A stretch of 64,000 nucleotides of DNA from Hibiscus mutabilis (Eukaryota; Streptophyta; Magnoliopsida; Malvales; Malvaceae), in NCBI GenBank assembly GCA_019671005.1, contig CM033726.1, positions 20,955,657-21,019,656 on the forward strand, in the 5' to 3' direction. Below, in pieces: positions 34,534 through 44,608 of this stretch (positions are counted from its first letter, which is position 1; each line of letters begins with the position of its first letter). The notes under the pieces are model-generated. The model was not told the DNA's origin, made no database searches, and saw only the letters and a program-made list of their open reading frames with translations. The position numbers and the translations under genes are program-made.

Positions 34534-36114
34534 TGTTACCTATCCAAAAGTATTATTTTTAATGCCAATCTTACAATGCTTTTGCTTGTTTTTAGGTACA
34601 TTTAGTTGCATTAGGATGTTAGAATAATGCATTTGTATAAGGAGTTTAGAGTTTTGTTGGCAATTTTGCAGGTTTGGCATAGGATTTGGCCCAAGAAAGC
34701 ACCTCAGGAAGGAATGCCAGAGAGAATTCTGAGTGTTGCTGGCATAGATGGACCAGACAATGCCAAACACTGATTTGCAGAGAAGTGAACTTGATGCCAT
34801 GCCAAGAAGTTGTTGGACCCCGAAAAAATAGGAAATGATTAGGCTCTGAAAAGATAGCAATTGGATAAATCTCTGAAAAAATAGCGGATAAGATGTTGCC
34901 AAGACTTGTTGGCAGATTCATGCCAAGCTTGGGCGCCAAGGCAACGTCGGCAGTATGACATCAGCCCTAACCTGATAAGCTCTCATTCAAATTTGGATAA
35001 GATGATAATCCCTTATCCCTTGGGCAGTTGAAGTTTGAAATTTGAAGAGCTAATCATATCCCTTACTCGCACGCCTATTTAAACACCAACCAAGCAAGCA
35101 TTAGATATATCGGGGAGGATTTGATCGTGAGGAGTTGGTGTGCGACGATTGACAACCGGCTGCACCTTGGAAGGGTGGTTCGACCAGCTTGGCCGAGAAG
35201 CCTGGATCTTGAAGGGCTTCATCGAGAGACTCCTTCTAGCCCATTTTCTCTTTCAAGTTATTTTATTTTGTTTTAAATGATGATGTACTTGGGAAATGTT
35301 TGTGGTTTTTTGGTTAAGTGCCTCACCATGAACTAATTTCATAGTTGGTGGGGGATGTTTGCGTTGAATGCTATTTTTATGTTTTAGTTTTCAATAATAA
35401 ATATGCCTTGGCAATATTTTCACTATTCGGCATACTTTAATATTTCCTAAATACTATGCCAAGCGAGAGCTGGCACTTTTGGCCTATTGCTCCTAAATAT
35501 CTTAACAGACTTGGGGTGGCAGCGATTAAGTTGTTGAATAATGAGTGAGAAGCTTCGAGAGAAGCCGTTCAAGTAGATGAGCTTACTTCGAGAGTGAAAT
35601 CTACCCCTTAGGAGTATAGATTGGATCTTAATCAAATTGGTTTATTTAAAAGCATGGACTATAGAGATATAGGGGTTTTTACATGATCAATTTAGGGCAA
35701 TGACCATTTAGAGAGGCTTTGCTAATTTTGAATCTGCTCAGCAAACAATGCCAAGACAGGTTGTTGTTAAAGGCTGGTACGACATGAATAGCGAAAAACC
35801 AGGTATTCCCCGCCAACGCTTATCATTCATTAAAACACCTTCCTTGCCAACATCTTTACTTTACTTTCATTCCTTTACTTTTTAATTATTTTTCAAAACC
35901 AATTTCAAATCAAATCAACCTTTTTCTTAAGGCAAGTAACAATCAAGGCAATTGAATTCCAAGTCAATCTCTGTGGGATCGATACTCAGCTTACCAGCTG
36001 TATTACTTGCAGATCGTGTATACTTGCACCAAAAGACTCATCTTGGCACGTTTTTGTACTTTTCCAATACATATCTTTTGCCAGTTTTTCCAGCATTCAC
36101 TCAGAGAGTCTATA
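34534..36114 (+). repeat. Element B 3' LTR
   Basis: TGTTACCTATCC to AGAGTCTATA, the final CA having changed to TA. Within about 34640-34960 I count ten TGCCA/TGGCA words. Confidence 0.92.
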
Positions 36115-36119
36115 AAAAA

Positions 36120-36985
36120 CTGAGCAAGTGTGAGTTTTGGATCAAGCAAGTGGTTTTCCTTGGTCAAGTTGTTTCGACTGAAGGTATCTAGGTGGATCCA
36201 CAGAATATTGAAGCGGTCGTGAATTAGCAGCAACCAAAGTCTGTGTTAGAGGTCCGTAGTTTCTTGGGGTTAGCTGGGTATTACAGACGCTTTATGGATG
36301 GTTTCTCGAGGATTTTTGCTCTTTTAACGAAGTTGTTGCAAAAGGATGTGAGTTTTGAGTGGACGGAGAGTAAAAAACAAGCCTTTGACAAGTTGAAGGA
36401 AGCTTTGACACAAGCTTCGATCTTGATTCAACCTAAGTCAGGGAATGAGTTTTTTGTGTATAGCGGTGCATCCTATGTTGGTTTGGGGTGTGTGTTGATG
36501 TAGGAATGAAAGTTTGTGGCTTATGCATCTAGGCAGTTGAAGGTGCATGAGCGTAACTACCCTACGCACAATATTGAGCTTGTTGCGGTAGTATTTGCGT
36601 TGAAGATGTTGCGACATTACCTTTATGGTGAGAAGTCTATTGTGTACATAGATCACAAGAGTTTGAAGTATCTGATGTCGCGAAAAGAGTTGAATCTTAG
36701 GCAACGAATATGGTTGGAGTTGCTTAAGGATTATGATTTGACAATCGAGTATCATCCGGGTAAGGTTAAGTTTGTAGTCGATGCCTTGAGTAAGAAGGTT
36801 GAGGTTGAGTTGAGGGCAATGTTTGCTTGGTCGAGTGTAATGCGAGATGGTGGGCTGTTAGCTGAGTTACAAGTGAAATCATCGTTGTTGCAGTTGATCA
36901 AGGAGAAGCAACCATATGATGATTCTTTAATATCGCATGTTAAGGATATTATGGATGGCAATCAGACAGATTTCTATTTTAGTGA
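36120..36985 (+). pseudogene. Element G reverse transcriptase (C-terminal part) and RNase H, resumed after element B
   Basis: The reading picks up with 'LSKCEFWIKQVVFLGQVVS' exactly where element B interrupted it. It goes on through 'SFLGLAGYYRRFMDGFS' to RNase H ('FVYSGASYVGLGCVLM', 'ERNYPTHNIELVAVVFALKM', 'VYIDHKSLKYLM'). Stops are TAG at 36189, 36225 and 36501, plus TGA at 36507. The rest stays in one frame (36243-37238). Confidence 0.88.
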
Positions 36986-38325
36986 GGAAGGTGTTTTGTT
37001 CTTTAAGGATCGTGTGGTGGTGCCGAAAGATGAAGACTGGCAGCACATTATGTTGGCTGAAGCTCATTCGAGTCCTTTTGCTATGCATCCGAGAAGTACA
37101 AAGATGTATCAGGATTTGAAAAATGAGTATTTTTGGATTGGTTTGAAAAATGACGTAGCGGATTTTGTTGCTCGATGCATGGTATGTCAGCGTGTAAAGA
37201 TTGCGGGGTTGTTGCAACGTTTGAAGATCCTGAAATAAAAATGGGAGAGAATCACTATAAATTTTGTGTCCAATTTACCTTTGACGCTAACAAAGAAGAA
37301 TTATGTTTGGGTGGTCCTGGATAGGTTCACGAAGTGTGCACATTTCTTAGCAGTGTATACGACGTATACCTTGGATAAGTTGGCGGAGTTGTATATTGCA
37401 GAGATCGTGAGGTTGTACGGGTGCCTAAGTCCATAGTATCAGATAGAGATCGTACTTTACAGTAAGGTTTTGGGAGTGTTTGTATAGGGCTTTGGGTACG
37501 CGGTTGAATTTTAGTACTTCGTATCATCCTTAAACAGATGGTCAGTTTGAAAGCGTTATCCAAGTTTTGGAAGTTATGTTGCGGTGTTGCATCATTTATT
37601 TTCAAGGATCATGGGAGAAGCAAGTACCTTTGGTGGAGTTTGCCTATAACAATAGTTATCAAGCCAGTATCCAAATGGCTCCGTACGAGGCTTTGTATGT
37701 GGAAGGTGTCACACGCCATTGTGTTGGGCGGAGACAGGTGCGAAATTTGTTTTCTTGCCTGATGTGTTGAAGGACACCGATGAAAAGGTGAAACTTATCT
37801 ATGTTAGGTTGAAGGCGATTTTGGATTAATAAAAGTCTTATGCTGACTTGAAGCGTAGGGATATCGAGTTTTTGGTTGGAGATCGAGTGTTTCTTAAGGT
37901 TTCACCTTGAAGAAAGTTATGAGGTTTGGACGCAAGGGTAAGCTCAGTCCAAGGTTCATTGTGTCGTATGAGGTGTTGGAGCTTGTTGGTCCAGTTGCTT
38001 ATAAATTGAGGTTGCCAGAGAAGTTGGAGAACATACTTTATGTTTTCCATGTATCAATGTTGCGGATGTATAGGTCGGATCCTTCGCATGTGATGCCTAT
38101 AGAGGAAATTGAGTTGAATCTGAATTTGACCTATGATGAGGAGCCAGTGGAAATTCTAAATTCTAGCAGCAAGGTTCTTCGTGGCAAAACCATAGAGTTG
38201 GTGGAAGTGTTGTGGCGACATCGTAGAGTTGAGAAAGCCACTTGGGAAAGCAAGGATGACATGAAGAAGTTGTTTCCTTACCTTTTTTTGCCAGGTAAAT
38301 TTCTAGGACGAAATTTCTTAAGAGG
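36986..38325 (+). pseudogene. Element G integrase and chromodomain
   Basis: The zinc-binding domain is complete (…AHSSPFAMHP… and 'CMVCQRVK'). In the core the first catalytic Asp is Asn (AAT at 37260-37262, 'TINFVSNLP'), and the second Asp (SDRD) is present near 37440 after a frame slip. Frames change several times between 37400 and 37900. From 37907 the C-terminal domain ('GKLSPRFIVSYEVLELVGP') and the chromodomain ('YDEEPVEILNSS', 'ELVEVLWRHRRVEKATWE', about 38130-38290) are open to the natural end. The end overlaps the start of the 3' LTR. Confidence 0.88.
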
Positions 38326-38331
38326 GAGAGT

Positions 38332-41212
38332 TGTAACTCCCTGATTTTGGGCCTAGATGTTAGATAGGTTGGTTAGACAGTTTAGGAGAAACATATTAGG
38401 CAATTCGAGTTAGTTTCGGGAATTTAATCTTAATAAATTGTTTTGACTAAAATAAAATTTGGAAAATGCTAGAAAATAATTTATTAATATTATAATAGTT
38501 TTGATAAATTCAATTTGAGGAAATTAAATTTGATTTTGGGACATTTTGTTCCGGTGACTAAAATGAAAAGTTTTCAAAACTGTTTTTAGTTACAAATCGT
38601 AAAAGGGTCAAAACTTAGAATCTTTAAGGAGCTAATAAACCAAAATTTCCCCATCAGAGTTTCCCTTAATTAAGGTTATTTCAAAATGGTTTTTAAAAGG
38701 TTTTAATAATAAAATAAAATAGGATCAATAAAAAGGATTTTTAATTTCACAAATCATTTTCTTATGTAACTACTTTTCTTGGATTAAGTTGATGTTAATT
38801 GATGTTTTTGGATGTTAATTGATGTTGTTAAGGTGTTTAAGTCAATAGGTTTTGGCTGGGTTTTTTTTGGATTAAGTTAGGTGATAATTTCAGTTGTTTT
38901 AGATAGGCGTTTGTTGGTGTTGAAAGAGGCAAAGTTGTGTATGGTGTTTGTTGGAAATTAAAGATGCATGGAAGTGCTTTAATCCTCTGTTTTTTCTAGG
39001 GTAAAGCAGGGGAGTTGAATCCTCTAGCTTTTGGAGAGGTCGCGGAAGCTTCAGAAGCTTGATCGGGTATCAACAAGTGGATCGTTTGGTTGTCGGTGAG
39101 TGGAAACACATTTTACTTCTTTTAAAAGGTTTGAAGCTAATTATTGGGAGTTTAGAATAAGTTTGAAACACTTATCTAAGCTCAAAAGTAAGTATTGGTT
39201 GAGCTCTCTCTCGATTTCGGTTTTGCAAAATACAATCTAATGCAAATGTTTATGGTTTTGATTACTCATTGTATTATACATGTTTTAGAAATGAAAGATG
39301 TTGCAACTGATCATATATGATGGTTATTAAGAATGAAACATGGTTTATGAAAGTAATTTTAAGAATAAAAAATACATGGTTAAATGTATTTGAATTTGGA
39401 TTGATTTTATGCATATGTAAATTAGTGAGGTAATGTGGTTTTATTGAATATATTGACAAGTGGCTGAGTTTAAATGTTATCGGATATACTTGGCTAGCCA
39501 TAGGGTTTAAAGTGCACTATAATAAGTCTCCTCTTGTGTGTAGAAGGGTTAATTGTGCCATTTTGTCCACCATGAGAACCGCAGCGTTCGAGAGGTTAAT
39601 TGTGCCGTATTTTCCCGCTGGTGGATTTATACATCATAACCGTTGAGGTGGGTAATTGTTCAGTTGCTCTAGTTCGAAGATGTATGTGAAGTGGACAAAG
39701 AAACCACTTGGGAAATATGTATATCTGATATGTTTGTATAAAAAGAAATGGTATTGGTTTTGAGTTACTTGAAAGCCAATATATGAGAAAATGTATCATG
39801 AGAAATGGATTATGTTTGTATATTGTGGTTTATGCATGTAATGCTCTTTAAGCTCGCTATAGAGATTTTGGCATGTGAAGCTTAAATTGAAGTTTGAGAT
39901 AGAACCCATGATACATGTGTTGCAAATGATTTAAATGTGCATATTTGGGCAGATTTGAGAAGCATGAGATGGTTTTGGAATGAACATTATAAACATTTTT
40001 TATATGAAATGGTTTTAAATGCATTGATGAGTGTTTTTGCGATTCCCACACTAAGCTTATAGCTTACGCTCTCTTTTCTCATAAATGCAGAGAAATAGGC
40101 TTTTACGAACAGTGAGTACGCGAGAGGAGATCTAAGAGTTGAGACATTTCAAAGTATGGTTTTATAAATACTAAGTAGTAATAAAGGGCAATGTGACCAA
40201 GTTGTATTTGGGAGGTTTATTTTGGATACTTCATGCTTTTACAAGTTATGTTTGATGTTTTGGACTTGTATGTAGTTTAATGTTTGGTTTTGAGGGGTTG
40301 GGAAACATTATGCATGCTTGGGTAGAATTCATGCTTATAGGATTTATGTTTGGATTTGATGTGTTGAGTATGATATTCTACCATGCTGCTATGTTTGAGG
40401 AATTGTTGTTTGTGAAGTGTTATGGTGTTTAGATGTCTTTGGAGTGAGCTAGATTGAGCCGAAGTGTCATATGTTGGACCAAGAGGTCATTATAGGTCTG
40501 TTCGTACGACTACGAGTCCTCACTGATTGATACGCGGGGACTTGTATTGGTTTAATATGGGCAAAATTTCCTAAGCGTACTGATACGCTTGATAAATGTA
40601 TCGGTATGCATAGCTTTGAAATAAGCCTAGTGTTGGTACACGGGCAACCATATCGATACGCCCTTTAGCCACTAGAATCTATATTTTTTGAAAACACATA
40701 CCCGCATCGGTACGCCTGAGGACTGTACCGACATGCCTGTGTAAACCGTACTCATTGCCATACGGATAAGGGCCGTACTGGTATGCAGGTCGTTAATTCT
40801 GTTAAGTTGCTTTCTGAAGTTTGTATTCTTTGCAATTCAATCTCTATTTCTTGATTATGCAATTAGATAAGTTTGGTTGGGTATTTTAAGATGAATTTAA
40901 CCTGATCGTATGAAATATGACTAATTAAGGATTGGTAACTTTAATTGCGAGAAAGTCCTTCTAATTGTCTGAAATTATGTTTTGGTCCCTAAAATACGAA
41001 TTGGTGCAATTGGATGTCAAGTCGATGCCCGATTGAGTTGTAACCTTCACCGCTGCTAGCACGATCATCTTAGGACTTAATAAAGCATTTAGACAAGATA
41101 AATGAAAAAAAAATGTACCACTTTCTCAAGTGAATCTTTCAGGTTTGTTTTGTCAAACCCAATGTAGCTTACTCGGTTTAGTTTGGCGCCTAGGCCAGGT
41201 CAAGGGGTTATA
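38332..41212 (+). repeat. Element G 3' LTR
   Basis: TGTAACTCCCTGATTTTGGG to GGGGTTATA (the CA end has become TA). A purine tract (TTAAGAGGGAGAGT) lies just upstream. It lacks the sequence around 7610-8100 of the 5' copy. The word cluster is at about 40495-40795 (CGCATCGGTACG 40703-40714). Confidence 0.92.
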
Positions 41213-41217
41213 CTTTT

Positions 41218-41560
41218 TATCAATGCTTAGGTAATCTTGCTAAAGTATTAAAACAATTTGAGGAAACTGACCTTGTACTTAACTAGGAAAATTGCAAATT
41301 TACGGTGTCCGAGGGCATTGTCCTATGTCACTGTATTTCTAAGAAAGGCATCGAAGTAGACAAGGCCAAGATTGAAGTTATATAGAAGCTTCCATGATGA
41401 GATCATGGTCCAAGATATTCTGGAAAGGCTCACTTCAGGACCTATCACTCATGCTCAAGCAAGAAGAATGTGATAAACTTTGGAAAGCTTGACTTGTAGA
41501 ATTTGGGACTCAAATGCAAACACCCTTAGCTCATTCGAGTCTAACATGAAAACCCCCAGC
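41218..41560 (+). pseudogene. Element A reverse transcriptase, resumed, then a C-terminal pol fragment
   Basis: 41218-41391 translates as the palm to thumb connection of an Athila reverse transcriptase ('VLKQFEETDLVLN', 'GIVLCH', 'GIEVDKAKIEVI'), continuing from 7161. It stops abruptly. From about 41395 another frame reads 'DILERLTSGPITHAQARRM', a motif of the kind found near the C-terminus of some gypsy polyproteins. The simplest reading is a deletion of the intervening pol. A join of unrelated fragments is the alternative. Confidence 0.6.
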
Positions 41561-42036
41561 TAACCCGAGCCATGTCACCTTCTTTACGTGCATTAGTTTG
41601 CATGTGTTGCATGTTAATCTATTATTTTATGATATAATATATCATTTGCATTAGTTGCATTTAGGACACTTATATTTTTAGAATTTTAATAAATATATTA
41701 TACATGTTTCTTGCGTATTTATTTTGTCTTGTTTGCATATTTATGTTACCAAGTTACATGCACTTTTAAGTTGTCATTTCTCTACACATTTAAGATGTCT
41801 TATCACATATGATGACTATTTGTAGGAAAGAAGGAAGCAATAGCACACCAAGGGTTGCAATTGGAAAAGATCTTGCATGGAAGGCTAATGGACCAATTCA
41901 TATAGTATATGGAAAGGGCTAGGTGCATGTTGGAAAGCATTCATTAGTCTTTTAAGCTTCACATGCATTTGGCTACTAAGGGGAGCTGGAAGGATTAAAC
42001 TTTAAAAGCATTTTAAAAGCTTCACAAGACCATTTG
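41561..42036. other. Unassigned spacer
   Basis: AT-rich and non-coding. It has repeated TTTGCAT/TTGCATTTAG words like those in Athila LTR starts, but I could not align it with the LTR of A or B. It may be decayed 3' UTR or LTR of A. Confidence 0.35.
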
Positions 42037-44416
42037 TGTAATACCTCAATATTTAGTTAGTGACCAAAACGTAAAGAATTAAAAGTTGGAGGTTTTAGTT
42101 AAGTGACTAAAATTTAATTTTTTAAAATTTGATGACTAAAGTGAAAACCTGAGAAAAGTTCAGGGACCAACACGAAAATTTTCCCATATATTATTTTAAA
42201 CTAAATAAATGTATAGTTTATCCCAGTATAAGAATTTTGGTCATAATTAGATTTTTGGTACGAGATTTGTGTGAAAACTATAAAAAAGGATAAGTTTCAG
42301 TATTTAGTTCGGATGATTATTTGAATTCAGAATATTATGGAAAATTTATGGAAGATTTAGGAATACCAACGAATATGACACTGTGATTCTGAATTCAGAA
42401 TATTATGGAAATTTTACGGAAGTTTTAATTGCATGCCAAATGGCATTATATAAGTATAGATTTTTATAAGATGTATGCAAAAGTTCAGTGCATGAATGAC
42501 ATTTTGAAGATATTTTGATTTATTAAGGGCAAAATGGTTATTTTGCATACATCGTATAAAAATCTATACTTATGGAAAAATGAGAAGCACATGTGTTAAC
42601 ATGTCATTGGTTATAATTAAGGGGTAAAACAGTCATTTTACTATTAATGAGATTTTTTTTATTAAAATAAGAATTATATAATGCTATTTGGCATGGAATT
42701 AAAGAAAGAAAAGTGTAGAGTTTCTCTCAAATTTTCCTCTCTGTCGTGAGTTCTCCAACCAAGGTTGATATTGATGTGAAACAAAGATTTGTTCTCCATG
42801 GAATTCTCTTTCATTTGGTATAAATTTTTTCATGGTTTTCATGCTTCTAAGTTGATATTGATGTTTAGAATGGATGAAGGACATGTAGGAATTTCATGTT
42901 TTAAGGTTTATTCAAGTTGGAAATGAGGTTGTGGTGTTGTTTTTATGCTTAAAGTGATGAAAATTCCATGGAATATGGTTTAGGGACCATTCGGTTAATT
43001 GAAGACATTGGGGGAAATATGGTAAAAAATATTTTAGTGATGGATATGAGTAGAATGATATTTTTGATGCTTAATTATGTCATTTGGAGGATGAAAATAG
43101 TCATTAAGGACTATATTGCAATTCGGCTAATATAGATGACTTATATGGAAATTGTGAAGAAGTGAAGGTTTAAATGAAATCTTGATGTATTGTTGTTTTG
43201 AATTGCCATTTGAAGAATTTTTATGAATTTCCTATAGTAATTGCTGAATTAATCAATGTATACTAATGTATACATTTGATTCTTGTAATCGTATGATCGA
43301 TGTAAGTGTAGAGTTCGAGCAAGGTCGGGATTGATTTGAGCAAAAAGGAAAAGTCAAGGATCAAGGTTGTATTAATGTAATGTTTGCCTTTCTCTTTAGG
43401 GAAAATGGCTAGCACTCTGGGAGTACACGATCCCGTATACTTAGTTTCTCTCTACACGTATTTCTTGGGCTAATGATATAAAAGATCTTTTATAAATTGA
43501 TTTTAAATGTTATTCAATCTTACTATAAAGCAATATCTATTTGAAATGAGTTTGAATAAGAATTATCTATAGTATGTTTTTTAAGTTAATTACTTATTGA
43601 TTTTATGATAACTTTATAATGCCTCACTAAGTTCGTACTTAGCATGTGTTTGGCTCGTGCACACGTAGGTTGGTCGTTTCAGTTCGTAAGTAGTGGCGTT
43701 TGCATATCTTGAGAACGAAGACATATTACAGGTTATCTTAGTAATGTTTGACATCCTATATGATGTTTTTGTTTACTGCGTGTATAAAGATAAACATACT
43801 AGCTTTACATAACTTAAACTTTAATTACCTTATGGTTTGTAATATTATAACTAAAGTATGGTTTATTATGTTTACTACGTATGTTGGAATTGTTTATGAG
43901 TAGTTAATGAGCTTATAATTGAAATAGAATAAAATAGTCTTAAAAAATCTGCATTAGACAGTAAGTTTGAAAAATTGCCATAAATTCTATAAATCAAATT
44001 AGACGGTAAATCTTATATGTATGAACTACAAATTGAGTTAGATTCTTTTAAAACCAACAGTAACTGATTTCGAGGTCTATACAAAAAAGATATGAATTTT
44101 TATTCAATGAAAGGTCAGGAAAACATGGCAGTAGATTTCTTGAAATTTTACATTGTGTCGTGAGTTTATGATTTTTTGTAAATTTTTGTATAATGAATTT
44201 GAGTTATTAATTTATATGGTTAAAAAGCTTAGTGAATCTAGTTTGATTAAAAATTTACGGAATGAATTTTTGATCTCTATAAAAATTTATAAATTTTTTT
44301 GTTCAAAAGCAGTGTAGGCTGCCAGTTTAAGTTTTGATAATGGAAAATTGTTTAAACTTTGTTTTGTAACATTAACGAATCGTGTTTGGTAACAAATACA
44401 AGAAGGGAGAGTTACA
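42037..44416 (+). repeat. Element C 5' LTR
   Basis: TGTAATACCTCAATATTTAG to GAGAGTTACA, followed by the primer site. It contains a long hairpin (42423-42703). Around 43620-43670 it has the 'GCCTCACTAAGTTCGTACTTAGC' region, which reappears on the minus strand in the LTR of element E (about 46790-46815). That confirms the relation of the two families. Confidence 0.8.
42423..42703. repeat. Long interrupted inverted repeat inside the element C LTR
   Basis: 42451-42482 and 42541-42572 are inverted copies of each other, 31 of 32 positions pairing. 42424-42451 and 42676-42703 extend the same arms, 26 of 28 pairing, but on the right side about 103 bp of other sequence separates the two arm pieces. 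The loop is about 58 bp. It could be a folded MITE-like insertion or a hairpin proper to this LTR. Confidence 0.85.
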
Positions 44417-44421
44417 TTGAT

Positions 44422-44433
44422 TGGTATTAGAGC
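44422..44433 (+). promoter_or_regulatory. Element C primer binding site (initiator tRNA-Met)
   Basis: TGGTATTAGAGC, one change from TGGTATCAGAGC, lies five bases after the LTR end. Confidence 0.82.
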
Positions 44434-44608
44434 TACAGGTTTAGCCGATTCTGGAGCTAAACTGAATCGTTTATGAGTTAGTAAATGTATACATGCCACT
44501 AGGATGTCATATATTACTAATGGTAACATTTGTATGTTTGATGCGTCTGCTTACTAATGTGGAATGTTATTTTGAGTAAAATTGTTTGAGGGAGAAGGTT
44601 CGCGTTAG

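Larger units (their letters stand above)
24533..36114 (+). mobile_element. Element B: Athila-like retrotransposon with an extra 3' reading frame, inserted in RT of element G
   Basis: This is an 11.6-kb element with LTRs 24533-26096 and 34534-36114, an Asp-tRNA primer site with one mismatch, gag, protease, RT-RNase H, integrase without chromodomain, then a separate open reading frame (32044-33445). The target duplication is CAAAG (24528-24532) against AAAAA (36115-36119), two G/C-to-A changes, so the insertion is old. The flanking coding sequence of G joins correctly across it. It is the best-preserved element in the window and is unusually rich in TGCCA/TGGCA throughout. Confidence 0.93.
7162..41212 (+). 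mobile_element. Element G: Tekay/Del-like chromovirus, split by elements F and B
   Basis: G has two LTRs (7162-10458 and 38332-41212), a perfect initiator-Met primer site, and gag-protease-RT-RNase H-integrase-chromodomain in order. Target duplication CTTTT lies at 7157-7161 and 41213-41217. The interior is broken twice, at 11644 in gag (element F) and at 24532 in reverse transcriptase (element B). The homologous reading resumes at 23190 and at about 36120. Without the inserts and their target duplications, G is about 10.9 kb, normal for this lineage. The C-terminal chromodomain marks it as a chromovirus. Confidence 0.9.
2353..41391 (+). mobile_element. Element A: Athila-like Ty3/gypsy retrotransposon, split by element G
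   Basis: A 5' LTR (2353-3761), a decayed Asp-tRNA primer site, a gag relic, a protease relic and the first part of reverse transcriptase are present up to 7161. The reading then resumes at 41218, right of the 3' LTR of element G, with the next part of the reverse transcriptase. The 5-bp CTTTT at 7157-7161 is repeated at 41213-41217, the target duplication made by G. After about 41391 the pol reading stops abruptly, so RNase H, integrase and a 3' LTR of A are not recognisable. Gag and protease type and primer site put A in the Athila lineage. Confidence 0.8.
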
